A stretch of DNA of 64,000 nt. It comes from Nitrospira sp. Lineage in GTDB: Bacteria > Nitrospirota > Nitrospiria > Nitrospirales > Nitrospiraceae. Below, piece after piece: positions 39,253 through 48,712 of this stretch. Location of the stretch: positions 1,364,001 to 1,428,000 of the forward strand of contig BQWY01000001.1 of NCBI GenBank assembly GCA_036984305.1, written 5' to 3'. The position numbers were made by a program, and so were the translations under genes. The notes under the pieces are model-generated. The model was given only the letters and a program-made list of their open reading frames with translations, was not told the DNA's origin and did not search any database. Within the stretch, counting starts at the first letter, position 1. Every line of letters begins with the position of its first letter.

Positions 39253-40077
39253 TTGTCCGTGCACTCGATATCGGACGATCTCAACCGACAGGGTAACGCG
39301 TATTTCGCCCAGGGCCGCTACACGGAGGCGTACACCTGTTACGTCAAGGCGCTCGAGCACGACCGCCTGTCTGGCGATCAGCGGGCCATGTCCGCCACGC
39401 TGGGGAATCTCGGGAACATTTGCGCCGTCAGCGGGCGCCGAGATCCGGCCCAGGCCTATTACATCGAGGTCCTCGAATTGCAGAAAATTCTGGGCGATGA
39501 ACGCGGGATCGGAACGACGCTCGCCAATTTGGGAAACCTGCGCGCCGATGCGGGGGAGTGGGATCGTGCCCGCGCGTATTATTTGGAGGCCTTGGACATC
39601 ATGAATCGCATCAATGATGAGGTGGGCAAGGCCGTGCTCTATTCCGACCTCGGTTTGGTCGCCCGTGAGACTGGCCAATTTCAGGAGGCCATGGATCACT
39701 ACGAGACATCGTTGAGCCTGATGCAGCGCCTCGGTAACGCGGGTGGCGTGGCCGATGCCTGGCGAATGAAGGGGCGCACCTATCTGGTTCAGGGGCTCGT
39801 CGATGAGGCACTGGCTTGTTGTCAGACGAGCCTCGCCGTAGCGGAGCGGACGAACGATGAGTTGAGAGCCGGCGGCGCGCGCTACGTCATGGTCCAGTGC
39901 TATGAAGAGCAGGGGAATTTGCGGCACGCCGTGGCTCTTTTGGAGCGAGTGGTCGCCATGGATCAAAAATATCAGTTGCCGAAACTCGCAGAGAATACCC
40001 GACGACTGGATACGCTCCGCACCCGTCTTCGCTCATCGGGAACCATCCCACCCACTTTGGAGGAAACACATCAATGA
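39253..40077 (+). CDS. Tetratricopeptide-repeat protein
   Basis: 274 residues, probable TTG start (GTG 39259 also possible). At least five TPR units of about 40 residues cover residues 4-240, each with the G-x-x-x-x-A-x-x-Y-x-x-A-L pattern (for example L-G-N-L-G-N-I-C-A-V-S-G-R-R-D-P). These form a superhelical scaffold for protein binding. There is no signal peptide. The stop overlaps the next gene by four bases. Confidence 0.7.
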   Translation: MSVHSISDDLNRQGNAYFAQGRYTEAYTCYVKALEHDRLSGDQRAMSATLGNLGNICAVSGRRDPAQAYYIEVLELQKILGDERGIGTTLANLGNLRADAGEWDRARAYYLEALDIMNRINDEVGKAVLYSDLGLVARETGQFQEAMDHYETSLSLMQRLGNAGGVADAWRMKGRTYLVQGLVDEALACCQTSLAVAERTNDELRAGGARYVMVQCYEEQGNLRHAVALLERVVAMDQKYQLPKLAENTRRLDTLRTRLRSSGTIPPTLEETHQ

Positions 40078-40511
40078 CGGGGACCGGCGCATCGTTACCG
40101 GGATGGGAGGCGGTCAGGCAGCGGCTCTGTGCGCAGGAGCCTTCGCTGTATGAGTTAGAACCCGGCGGGGCGCTCGCACTCCATCTCAATGAGGAGGGCT
40201 GGTTGCTGGAATTGACGCCGGATGGTCAATTGATCTGTCAAACCGGGATGGATATCGACGACTTGAAGGTGTTGCTCTCCGAGGGCACGTGTGAAGATCT
40301 GGGCACCGACGAAATCGCCAAGCAGGCCAAGGGGCTCATGAACCGCACGGTATCCCGGCATCGTCCGGCGCTGTTGCGCGAAGGATTCGAAGAGCGGACG
40401 GAGATGAACGAGCAGTATGTGGCTGTGACGTTTTCTCAACCGATCGATTTGCGCGACGTCGACCAACTCACGAATCGTATTCGTTGGTGCCAACGGCAGT
40501 TTGCCGGATGA
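40074..40511 (+). CDS. Unknown protein between TPR and methyltransferase genes
   Basis: 145 residues, translationally coupled on both sides (ATGA overlaps). It is acidic, with no signal peptide or membrane segment. A C-terminal stretch (V-A-V-T-F-S-Q-P-I-D-L-R) looks like a strand of a small alpha/beta domain. No family recognised. Confidence 0.55.
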   Translation: MTGTGASLPGWEAVRQRLCAQEPSLYELEPGGALALHLNEEGWLLELTPDGQLICQTGMDIDDLKVLLSEGTCEDLGTDEIAKQAKGLMNRTVSRHRPALLREGFEERTEMNEQYVAVTFSQPIDLRDVDQLTNRIRWCQRQFAG

Positions 40512-41527
40512 GTGCGTCTCCTTCGATTCGCACTGTCTCCGCCCTTCGCGACGTCATCGGCGAGTATCGATTGCCGCGAGCGATCCTCACGGCACTCGAG
40601 TTGGATCTCTTTACCACTGTCGGAACCAAGTCATGGACCATTTCGGATCTGTCGAGCGCGATGGGCGTCAGTGCGCGAGGGCTGGACATTCTGTGTCGAG
40701 TCTTGGCCAGCGCCGGGTTGCTGGCCAAGACGAAGACGCAGTATCGAAACACTCGGCTCAGCAGGACCGAACTCAACGCCAACAGCCGAACCTTTCGGGG
40801 AGCCTACCTGGAACTCCTGCGGAATGGATGGGGTGATTGGAGCCGATTGACAGACTGTGTTCGTACCGGCACGCAGGTGGAGGACGAGCTGCCGCCGGAC
40901 GACCCTGCGTACCGCCGGCAGTTCACGTGGGCCATGCACCAACGATCCATTGAGGCGGCGGTGGAAGTTGCCAGGCAAGTGCGGATCAGCGGTTCGGGAA
41001 CGCTGCTCGATCTTGGCGGAGGGCCGGGAACCTACGCACTCGCATTTCTCGACCGGCATCCTCGCCTGCATGCGACGATCTGTGACCGGGCTCCTGCTCT
41101 GGACGTGGCTCGTGAAATCGCCGCGACGCGCAATGTGAGGCCGCGCCTCTCATATCTTCCGCTCAATTTCATGGAGGAGGCGGTTCCCGGTTCCTACGAC
41201 ATCATTTGGTACTCGAACGTGCTGCACATCTATTCGCCGGAGCAGAATCAGGCGCTCTTTCGTCGACTGCGATCATCACTTGTCCCCGGTGGCCGCCTCA
41301 TCATTCAAGACGCGTTCCTTCGTGATCGACTCGGACTTCGGCCGATGGAGGCCAATCTCTTTGCCGTGACGATGCTGTTGTGTACTGAGCGGGGTAATAC
41401 CTATTCGGTGGGCGACACATCACGCTGGCTTAAGGACGCGGGATTCCGACGAATCCGCACATTCAGGTTGAAGGCTGGGACCGGGGATTGGGAAGGCGGT
41501 CTGCTGGAAGCGTCGCACCCGAGATAG
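40508..41527 (+). CDS. SAM-dependent O-methyltransferase (plant COMT / bacterial ring-methyltransferase type)
   Basis: 339 residues. The N-terminal ~90 residues form a winged-helix dimerisation domain (I-S-D-L-S-S-A-M-G-V-S-A-R-G-L-D), and motif I, L-L-D-L-G-G-G-P-G, is at about 166-174. The P-G-G-R-L-I-I-Q-D-A-F segment is typical of family 2 O-methyltransferases. Substrates of the family are small aromatic or polyketide hydroxyls. The gene overlaps the end of a small membrane protein gene on the other strand by 65 bases. A link to the RiPP cluster 3 kb upstream is possible but not shown. Confidence 0.8.
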   Translation: MSASPSIRTVSALRDVIGEYRLPRAILTALELDLFTTVGTKSWTISDLSSAMGVSARGLDILCRVLASAGLLAKTKTQYRNTRLSRTELNANSRTFRGAYLELLRNGWGDWSRLTDCVRTGTQVEDELPPDDPAYRRQFTWAMHQRSIEAAVEVARQVRISGSGTLLDLGGGPGTYALAFLDRHPRLHATICDRAPALDVAREIAATRNVRPRLSYLPLNFMEEAVPGSYDIIWYSNVLHIYSPEQNQALFRRLRSSLVPGGRLIIQDAFLRDRLGLRPMEANLFAVTMLLCTERGNTYSVGDTSRWLKDAGFRRIRTFRLKAGTGDWEGGLLEASHPR

Positions 41528-41879
41528 TACCAACCGTGCCGACTCCTGCCACCACAATTGCCAGGAAGTTCAGAAGGCCGCTTGGACCCGTGCTCAGCAG
41601 TAAGCCGGGAAGCGGTGCGTCGTGGGCCAGTCCGTAGACAAAGGTGGCGATATCAAGAGCTAGCCCTACGGTCGCGTACACGACGGCCGCCATATACGGC
41701 CAGCGATGGTTCGCCACCAGCCCACCGACAAGCACGAGTGGGATCACATAGAGGTCCAAGACCCAAAACGTCCCCTGTAACGGCTGGCCGCCAGTAGGCG
41801 GAAGGAGCCACGTGAGCATGCCGTTGTGCAAAGCCAGGGCGGCGAGTAGTGCAATCAGTGCGCTTTGGGGGGATGGCAT
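41463..41879 (-). CDS. Small membrane protein with four hydrophobic segments
   Basis: 138 residues with about four hydrophobic helices (residues 5-25, 40-57, 63-85 and 100-122) and a short polar tail. No recognised family. It faces the methyltransferase tail to tail and overlaps its last 65 bases. Confidence 0.55.
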   Translation of the reverse strand: MPSPQSALIALLAALALHNGMLTWLLPPTGGQPLQGTFWVLDLYVIPLVLVGGLVANHRWPYMAAVVYATVGLALDIATFVYGLAHDAPLPGLLLSTGPSGLLNFLAIVVAGVGTVGTISGATLPADRLPNPRSQPST

Positions 41880-42220
41880 TGTGTGATGTTACCCGTGTCC
41901 CGGGTGGTTGAGCAAGCCGACTGATGCCTAAGTATGGTAGTCGGGACTGATCTCGCCGCGAGGCGTTCGAAACTGCCCAGGTGAGCGTGTGGTAGCGATT
42001 TCCTCGCCTCGCGGTGAGTCCCGCTCGGTGCCCTCCACGCGGGGTTTCCTGTCACCGATCTCGTACTTCCCAACACGGCTACGTCTCGGTCCTCTCCCCC
42101 CCAAATTGGGCACACGAGCTACCTCGGGGGAATTTACGTCTTCCCCGGATATCCGCAAACTTGGCCCTACATTCTCGACCCTCTGCCGTCGCTCTGGACG
42201 CACTCTGAAGGGACGCACAT
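41880..42220. other. Intergenic region with a long inverted repeat
   Basis: 341 bases without a gene. The main structure is a two-part inverted repeat: CGGGACT (41942-41948) and CCGCGAGGCG (41956-41965) pair with CGCCTCGCGG (42005-42014) and AGTCCCG (42017-42023). No promoter or RNA gene was recognised with confidence. Confidence 0.5.
41942..42023. repeat. Long imperfect inverted repeat
   Basis: Arms of 10 and 7 perfectly paired bases, separated by short internal loops, around a 39-base apical loop. The stem would be very stable. Possibilities include a small mobile-repeat remnant, a bidirectional transcript end or an untranslated-leader structure for the exported protein that follows. Confidence 0.45.
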
Positions 42221-43105
42221 ATGGCCTATTGGCTTCTCACATTGACCATCCTGATGACGGCCGAAGGTTTCGCATGGAGCGCGCCGGCTGGGCTCGCCCC
42301 TATTTCCTTACCGCTACCTCCAACCGATTCACGATCCGATCAGCCTTCTTTCGAGCACCTCGCGGATGCAGTCATGGCCGTGGGTTTTGGGTATCAACAC
42401 GGTGCCACGTCTACAATCCGAATCCGAAGCTACGATGTGCACAGCGGCGATCTTCTGTCGGAAGAGGAATTTGACTTGAATGTCATAGGCGGGGAGGGGA
42501 AAGACGGCGAGTTGGTGGGAGATCGTGTTTTTGCAGGCGCCGTCTCGCTGGGAGCCGGTGCATTGGGGGAGTTCCCGATGCGGGTGTATGATGCAAAGAC
42601 CGGGCGCTACCTCTGGCAGGGCCATTTGAATTTCGTGGATATCGGAAGTGACGATCCGCGCCGGCGTATTACTGGGCCACCGAATCGGCACTCGTCGGCC
42701 AGAACCGTAAGCTTAGCGTCTCAAGAGGAGCCGGGGGAGGACATCGAATCGTTGTTTTTGATACGGGCGGTCGATTCGACCTCAGGGAAGGCCATCTGGC
42801 AGCACTCCTTTCAATCCGTTCCTCCCATGCCTGAATCCATCACGGGAAACAAGAATTATGAGGGCGGTTCCAACGCAGATACGGTGATGGATTTCGAAGT
42901 CGTGGTGCGTTCATATGAGCGCGGAAGCGGCAAGTTGGTGTGGTCCGATCGCCTGTCGACGCGGGATCGGATGGAGGAATTGGCCGAAGACGAGACGGGG
43001 GATCGGGCGCAACAACTTCCGTTGTTCCCCGTCAGAGCGCACGATGGCAAAGTCTGGGTCCGTGAGGGATGGGCGGAAGGGAACGAATCGAGGCGGCCCG
43101 TTTAA
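42221..43105 (+). CDS. Exported protein of unknown function
   Basis: 294 residues. A hydrophobic N-terminus (W-L-L-T-L-T-I-L-M-T-A) forms a signal peptide. The remainder is beta-rich with three similar phrases, R-S-Y-D-V-H-S-G-D-L-L, R-V-Y-D-A-K-T-G-R-Y-L-W and R-S-Y-E-R-G-S-G-K-L-V-W. These resemble blade strands of PQQ-like propellers (x-x-x-D-x-x-T-G-x-x-x-W), so a partial propeller is possible. It meets the zincin gene end to end with a four-base overlap. Confidence 0.6.
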   Translation: MAYWLLTLTILMTAEGFAWSAPAGLAPISLPLPPTDSRSDQPSFEHLADAVMAVGFGYQHGATSTIRIRSYDVHSGDLLSEEEFDLNVIGGEGKDGELVGDRVFAGAVSLGAGALGEFPMRVYDAKTGRYLWQGHLNFVDIGSDDPRRRITGPPNRHSSARTVSLASQEEPGEDIESLFLIRAVDSTSGKAIWQHSFQSVPPMPESITGNKNYEGGSNADTVMDFEVVVRSYERGSGKLVWSDRLSTRDRMEELAEDETGDRAQQLPLFPVRAHDGKVWVREGWAEGNESRRPV

Positions 43106-44568
43106 CCTTTGGGTGTCCCCAGCTTGACGTTCAAGGTATCGACCCATTGGCGTTGGAACTGGTCGTAGGGCATGAACAGCTTTTCTTGAATGGCCCCTCC
43201 GATGGTCTTTCGCGCTTTGAGGGCGGAGAGAATCTCCTGAACCGCATGCATGCCGAATCGATCGATGATGTAGTGCGTGGCTGAATTCCCTTCCACATAC
43301 GCAATCGTAGCCAGTCTGCCATTGAAACGTGCCCATCCGCTTTCCAAGTGGTTGAGGGGGATCAACTTGACCTCTCCGAGGTTCGCTCCCTGCAGCATCT
43401 GGTCAATATCCGGCCAGGGATCGCCAGCCAACTGCATCGCCAGTCCTTCATTCAGCCAGGTGGGGAGCGTTCCGGCTTCGCTACCCATACGTTGAGATAA
43501 CAGCGCATGGACGAATTCATGCCGAAGCACGCGGGTCAACCACGTCTTGTCCGTGAGCGCGCCTTGGGTCGGAATCTGAATACGACCGAGCACCGGGTCG
43601 TATAATCCATCCGCCCAGGCCGGGCTCCCCGTGGCGCCTCGAAACGAATCTTTTGTGTGTAGGACGACGTAAATGGGCTTTGTGGGGAAGAAGTCGAGTT
43701 TCTGGCTGATGTCTCGATAGGCGTCCTCGAGAATATCGAGGACGGCCATCCACGTCATTTGATCCTCTTCCCCGTCGTATTTCACAATGAAATGGGTCGT
43801 CGCCTGAGAGGAAAATTTCTGCTCGATTGTCGCCGTGCGTTTGACTTTGGCAGTGACCGAGTCGAGATAGGACTTGAGGTTCGGGTCCTTGCTGGCGCGC
43901 TCGCTTGCCTGCTCTAAGTGCTTGGCAGCCTCCGTCAGGCGGTCGCGCTCTTGCAAGTAATCGGCCATAGCCAAGTGAGGAAACGCCTCGTCCGGCGCCA
44001 TGGCGATCAACTTGGACAAAAAATCCTGAGTAAGCCTAGGATCGCGCTGTTCCCAGTAGGCGTGAGCAAGATTCATGTGGGCCGTGAGGCTGGACGCATC
44101 GAGGCCCGCAGCCGTTTGATAGGCTTTGAGAGCATGTGCGGTACCACTGACTCGTTCCTGTAGAATTCCCAAGTTGTTCCATAGTCCTGCGATATACTGA
44201 CGAGCCTTTGGGTCCGCCATGGCATCAGCCGGGAGCGCCTGCAATCCACTGAGGGCGGATCCGATATTATGTTTCTCCAGTTCCTCCTGTATGGCCTTGA
44301 GCGCCTCGACGTGCCGATTGGGAGGCGGCTCTCCTGCCGGGATGATGCGCTGCAATTGTCGTTGTTCGACGAGCGTATCGGGCAGGATCGGTTGATGCTC
44401 AACATCCGGCGGCGTCGGCATCGAAGCCGCAGCCGTTTTGGCAACCGACGCGGGCTCGCTCGCCGGTTTGGTGAGGTAGGTGGGCTTCAGCCAGGAGTGG
44501 TAGAGGACAAAGAGAATGAGAAAAATCCCCAAGGAGGCGAGATACTCTGAAATATTTTTGCGATACAT
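43102..44568 (-). CDS. Membrane-anchored TPR / peptidase MA-like zincin
   Basis: 488 residues from ATG 44568, which puts a signal anchor at the N-terminus (L-A-S-L-G-I-F-L-I-L-F-V-L-Y). TPR-like helical repeats occupy about residues 80-240. The C-terminal domain has H-E-F-V-H at 350-354 and a third ligand in W-L-N-E-G (Glu374), the pattern of the peptidase MA-like gluzincin family. It would sit on the periplasmic face and could cut proteins there. An in-frame extension back to 44919 lacks coding character. Confidence 0.78.
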   Translation of the reverse strand: MYRKNISEYLASLGIFLILFVLYHSWLKPTYLTKPASEPASVAKTAAASMPTPPDVEHQPILPDTLVEQRQLQRIIPAGEPPPNRHVEALKAIQEELEKHNIGSALSGLQALPADAMADPKARQYIAGLWNNLGILQERVSGTAHALKAYQTAAGLDASSLTAHMNLAHAYWEQRDPRLTQDFLSKLIAMAPDEAFPHLAMADYLQERDRLTEAAKHLEQASERASKDPNLKSYLDSVTAKVKRTATIEQKFSSQATTHFIVKYDGEEDQMTWMAVLDILEDAYRDISQKLDFFPTKPIYVVLHTKDSFRGATGSPAWADGLYDPVLGRIQIPTQGALTDKTWLTRVLRHEFVHALLSQRMGSEAGTLPTWLNEGLAMQLAGDPWPDIDQMLQGANLGEVKLIPLNHLESGWARFNGRLATIAYVEGNSATHYIIDRFGMHAVQEILSALKARKTIGGAIQEKLFMPYDQFQRQWVDTLNVKLGTPKG

Positions 44569-44771
44569 GGATGAATTCCAGTGTGAGCCGATGAGGCGTG
44601 ACGCCCCAAGTCGTATCGCTAGTCTAGCAGCGATTACCCAAGTGTCTAACAAATCGTCGATTTTGCAGATGTCCTCCCCGTGTGGGCGGCGTCCCCTGCG
44701 GGTAGCTCGTTGTCTCGGCGTGCCCCCTATGCTACGATGCGTCCACCACGCCGAGGTGTAACTCTCCTCCC

Positions 44772-47360
44772 TTGCAGTCGCTGCCTTGGGGGTTGGTCGA
44801 ACCCGTGTCAGGCCCTCCACCGACCACAGGTGATCCTGTCTTCCCGCTGCAAGAGGCGCTTCGTCGCCTCTCCAGGCCGATTGAATTTGCCTCCCGTGAT
44901 CGGTATGCGCATGTCTCAAGCGTCAGGGATCTTGGTCCGTATGTGTGCCGGCAAGTCGTCGAGGCGCTGGCCGCTGGACCGCATGCCCTCTCGGTGGAGG
45001 TCAATCTATTGGCGTTGCGGACGCTGTTCGAAGGCTTTGAGCAGACCGTCGACGTAGAGTATCGCCGCGGTTGCTTAGAGCGTGCCCGAAAACTGCTGCG
45101 TCAGTTGCGTGATGCGGCGGGGTTCCACCCGACATCCGACCGGTCCGGGGACCGGACTATCACTCCACCGGCAGACCAGGACGCGTCTCTGTGGGAACAA
45201 CCCATTCAATATGTGAAAGGGGTCGGGCCCAAGCGCGCGGCTATGTTAACGCGCTTGGGGATCGGTTCCCTCGAAGATCTCCTATGGACCTTACCCTGGC
45301 GCTATGAAGATCGGACGCGCGTCACTAGAACGAACCAGCTGACCCCGGGTTCTCGCGCCATGATCAGCGGCATCGTGCGTGGATCGCGGCTCAAGACGAT
45401 TCCGCGGCGCCGAATAAGCATACTGGAGGTGTCGGTGGAAGACGCCGCCGGTGCCGCGCTGGCGATCTTTTTTAACCAGCCGTATCTCGAAGAGCAATTG
45501 ACCATCGGGACGTTGATCTTGCTCAGTGGCCGTGTCGCCACAGGATCCCGTGGTGAGATGCTCCCCTGGAAGGACCCCTCATCGACCACGAGGCCGACGC
45601 CTAAGCTTGAGGTGGAGGAGTACGAAATCCTTCACGATGAGGGCGAACCGCTGGTGCATTTAGGTCGTCTCGTGCCCATCTATCACGAAACGCGCGGATG
45701 GTCTTCGCGCCAGATGCGAGCGCTCATGTCGGCGGTCCTGGCGTCGCAAGGCGGTCGGGTCATGGACGTGCTCCCCGACGGGCTTCGCCGCAGGCAGAAG
45801 TTTCCCATGCTGGCGGATGCCCTTCAGGCGATTCACCGACCCGAGGCGGGCCCTGCGCTCGACGCATTGAATCGCGCTGCGACGCCAGCGCATCGACGGC
45901 TGGCGTTCGAAGAACTGTTCTTGCTTGAACTGGCATTGGCCCACCGCCACGAGACCGTCGTGCGCGGAACCAAGCCCCATCGTATCGAGGCCTCGCCGGG
46001 TATGCGCCATCATCTGCGAGCACTCCTGCCGTTTCAGCTGACCGGAGCCCAGGAGCGGGTGATCGACGAGGTTGTTCGGGATATGACCTCGACACACCCG
46101 ATGAACCGATTAATCCAGGGTGACGTCGGGAGCGGCAAGACGGTGGTTGCCGTGCACGCACTGGCGATCGCGTGCGCGTCCGGATTGCAGGCGGTTTTGA
46201 TGGCGCCCACGGAATTGCTGGCTGAACAGCATTACCAGAACGTCGCCCCGCTCTGTCAGCAACTGGGGCTGACGACGCTCCTTCTAACCGGGAAAGAACG
46301 CGGCGCCCTCAAAGGCGAGCGGGTGTCTCGGATCGCGGACGGGACCGCGCAGGTGATTGTCGGTACCCATGCCGTGCTCCAACACTCGGTGCGGTTTGCA
46401 CACCTTGGGCTCGCTGTGATCGACGAGCAACACAAGTTTGGAGTGTTGCAACGGAAGATGCTGGTCGAGAAAGGGTACCAACCTGACGTACTGATCATGA
46501 CCGCGACGCCCATTCCAAGGACCCTGGCGATGACTGTCTATGGAGACTTGGACGTGTCCGTCATCGACGTGTTGCCACCGGGTCGCAGGCCCGTCCAGAC
46601 GGTGGCCTATCCCATGTCGCAACGCCGCAAGGGCTACCATCTGGTGGTCGACGAGCTGCGCGCGGGGAGGCAAGCCTACATTGTGTACCCCCTGGTCGAA
46701 GAGTCCGAGAAGGTTGATCTAGAGGCAGCGGAAATGGCGTATCGACGGTTGCAGCAGGAGGAATTGGCCCCATTTCGCGTCGGGTTGGTTCACGGAAGGC
46801 TGAAAGCCGAGGAGCGCGCTCGTATCATGACGGAATTCCGGGCGGGGCACCTCGATGTCCTCGTTGCCACCACGGTGATCGAGGTCGGGGTGGATGTACC
46901 CAATGCAACGGTCATGGTCATCGAGCATGCCGAGCGCTTTGGCTTGGCCCAGCTGCATCAATTGCGCGGTCGCGTGGGGCGCGGTGCCCAGCAATCCTAT
47001 TGTGTCCTGATCGACAGCAGCATGAAAGGCCAGGGGGCTTGGTCCAAAGAACCGGGTGTGCCGATACCTTCGCAGCAGCGTCGAGACGTGTTGCTGCGTT
47101 CGACCGACGGGTTTGTCATCGCCGAGGAGGATTTGCGAATTCGTGGACCGGGTGAGATGTTTGGTACCAGGCAGTCCGGGCTGCCGGAATTTCGCGCCGC
47201 CAATCTGATTCGGGACGCCGCCCTCCTGGAGGTGGCGCGGAAAGAAGCGTTCGCACTGTATCGAGAGGATCCAGGTTTGACGCGCGCGGAACACCGAGCG
47301 CTTCGCGAGACCGTGCAGCGTCGGTGGCAGTCCAAGTTAGTGCTCGGTGAAATCAGTTGA
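44772..47360 (+). CDS. recG: ATP-dependent DNA helicase RecG
   Basis: 862 residues. RecG reverses stalled replication forks and branch-migrates Holliday junctions. A helix-rich N-terminus precedes the wedge/OB region (about 135-290, with V-K-G-V-G-P-K-R-A). The helicase core has G-D-V-G-S-G-K-T, the D-E-Q-H box, T-A-T-P-I-P-R-T-L and Q-L-x-Q-L-R-G-R-V-G-R-G. The first ~110 residues exceed the usual length, so the true start may lie downstream of TTG 44772 (for example GTG 44805). Confidence 0.93.
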   Translation: MQSLPWGLVEPVSGPPPTTGDPVFPLQEALRRLSRPIEFASRDRYAHVSSVRDLGPYVCRQVVEALAAGPHALSVEVNLLALRTLFEGFEQTVDVEYRRGCLERARKLLRQLRDAAGFHPTSDRSGDRTITPPADQDASLWEQPIQYVKGVGPKRAAMLTRLGIGSLEDLLWTLPWRYEDRTRVTRTNQLTPGSRAMISGIVRGSRLKTIPRRRISILEVSVEDAAGAALAIFFNQPYLEEQLTIGTLILLSGRVATGSRGEMLPWKDPSSTTRPTPKLEVEEYEILHDEGEPLVHLGRLVPIYHETRGWSSRQMRALMSAVLASQGGRVMDVLPDGLRRRQKFPMLADALQAIHRPEAGPALDALNRAATPAHRRLAFEELFLLELALAHRHETVVRGTKPHRIEASPGMRHHLRALLPFQLTGAQERVIDEVVRDMTSTHPMNRLIQGDVGSGKTVVAVHALAIACASGLQAVLMAPTELLAEQHYQNVAPLCQQLGLTTLLLTGKERGALKGERVSRIADGTAQVIVGTHAVLQHSVRFAHLGLAVIDEQHKFGVLQRKMLVEKGYQPDVLIMTATPIPRTLAMTVYGDLDVSVIDVLPPGRRPVQTVAYPMSQRRKGYHLVVDELRAGRQAYIVYPLVEESEKVDLEAAEMAYRRLQQEELAPFRVGLVHGRLKAEERARIMTEFRAGHLDVLVATTVIEVGVDVPNATVMVIEHAERFGLAQLHQLRGRVGRGAQQSYCVLIDSSMKGQGAWSKEPGVPIPSQQRRDVLLRSTDGFVIAEEDLRIRGPGEMFGTRQSGLPEFRAANLIRDAALLEVARKEAFALYREDPGLTRAEHRALRETVQRRWQSKLVLGEIS

Positions 47361-47391
47361 GTCGGCCTGGGATCGCGCGGAACGACAGAGG

Positions 47392-47715
47392 ATGAGACTG
47401 ATCCAGCGTATCGCACAAGACCTTCGGGCGGGTTGGGTGACCCTTCGGCAGGGCGCGGCGGAAGCAGCGACCCGTGCGCTGGAGGAAACCGAGTTGGTCA
47501 AATTACGGTTGCAGCTACGGAAGCTCGACGAGCAGATCGCGCACGTGTACGAGGACATCGGCGAGCGCGCGCTGGCGCGCCATGAAAAGCGTGAGTCCAT
47601 CGATCAGATCATGGCGGACAGTGAAATGACGACGCTCGTGGCGCAGCTTCAGCGACTGCGCCAGGAACGGGACAAAGTGCAGTCCGACATCGAGGACGTC
47701 CGGAGCGGGCTATGA
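47392..47715 (+). CDS. Small coiled-coil protein
   Basis: 107 residues from ATG 47392; an earlier GTG at 47347 would overlap recG. Residues about 30-105 are a continuous heptad-like helix rich in Leu, Glu, Arg and Lys. No membrane segment. It lies between recG and the Ppx/GppA gene and overlaps the latter by four bases. Function unknown. Confidence 0.6.
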   Translation: MRLIQRIAQDLRAGWVTLRQGAAEAATRALEETELVKLRLQLRKLDEQIAHVYEDIGERALARHEKRESIDQIMADSEMTTLVAQLQRLRQERDKVQSDIEDVRSGL

Positions 47716-48692
47716 GCCCCTCGCGCCGGCTAGCTGGGATCGATATCGGGACCCTCACCTGCCGGCTCCTGATCGCAGATGTCGTGGTTGAACAGCCACT
47801 CAAGGAAATCCATTCCGATCGGCGTATTCTGCGATTGGGCGAAGGAGTCGATCAACGCGGTCGGCTCAGTCCCGCCGCTGTGGACCGTGTGTTGGGTTGC
47901 TTGGAAGAGTGGCGAGGGGTCATTGACGCCCACCAAGTCGATGCCCTGACAGTGGTGGCCACCAGTGCGGTTCGTGACGCCGAGAATCGCGATGAGTTCC
48001 TCGATCGGGTCCAGCGCGAAACTGGGTTCGACGTGGAGGTTCTTGCCGGCCAGGAAGAGGCACGACGAACGTTGTTGGGCATCCGTTCAGGTTTGCTTGC
48101 CGGCGTGGACGATGTGTTGGCACTCGACATTGGTGGAGGAAGCACGGAATTCATCCTCCACCGTCCTGGATCGCAGCCTCTGGTCAGGTCCATCGATCTC
48201 GGGGTGGTGAGACTCTGTGAACGAGTGCTCGAAAACGATCCCCCGAGCCAGGCAGAAATCTGCCGGGCACGGGATTGGGTCTCATCCGAAACGAAGGCAG
48301 CGATGGCCGGAATGGAGGGGTTCGACGATGCGACGTTCGTCGGTACGGCGGGAACCGTGACCTGTCTTGCGGCCATGGCCCAGCGATTGCCCTGCTACGA
48401 GCGGGCCAGAATCCACAATTACGTTCTCCAAGGGGACGTCATTCGAGAGTTGGAGCAGCAGCTCGTGAGTCGCAAGAAGATGGATCGAGTTGGCATGCCG
48501 GGACTTGAGCAAGGCCGGGAAGACGTGATCGCCGCCGGGGCGATCATTCTTCGGACGATTCTGGATGCGCTTGGAAGACACAGCGTCCTGGTTAGCGGCC
48601 TGGGCCTTCGCGAAGGCGTCTTGGTTGACCTTGGGCAACGTCTGATGCGAGAGACAACCAATGACCGTTATCAACCGGGACGGAAGGTCTGA
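47712..48692 (+). CDS. Ppx/GppA-family phosphatase
   Basis: 326 residues. The ASKHA fold is shown by G-I-D-I-G-T-L-T near residue 9, T-S-A-V-R-D-A near 82, D-I-G-G-G-S-T-E-F near 139 and G-T-A-G-T near 215. Family members hydrolyse polyphosphate from the end (Ppx) or remove the 5' phosphate of pppGpp (GppA). The length matches the short forms without the C-terminal HD-like domains. Which activity applies here cannot be told. Confidence 0.88.
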   Translation: MSPSRRLAGIDIGTLTCRLLIADVVVEQPLKEIHSDRRILRLGEGVDQRGRLSPAAVDRVLGCLEEWRGVIDAHQVDALTVVATSAVRDAENRDEFLDRVQRETGFDVEVLAGQEEARRTLLGIRSGLLAGVDDVLALDIGGGSTEFILHRPGSQPLVRSIDLGVVRLCERVLENDPPSQAEICRARDWVSSETKAAMAGMEGFDDATFVGTAGTVTCLAAMAQRLPCYERARIHNYVLQGDVIRELEQQLVSRKKMDRVGMPGLEQGREDVIAAGAIILRTILDALGRHSVLVSGLGLREGVLVDLGQRLMRETTNDRYQPGRKV

Positions 48693-48712
48693 ACGGCTCT
48701 CAACGCAGCGCC

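Noticed and set aside
44569-44919. N-terminal extension of the zincin gene
   Set aside because: The extension has no coding character and would bury the signal anchor; ATG 44568 gives a normal membrane protein.
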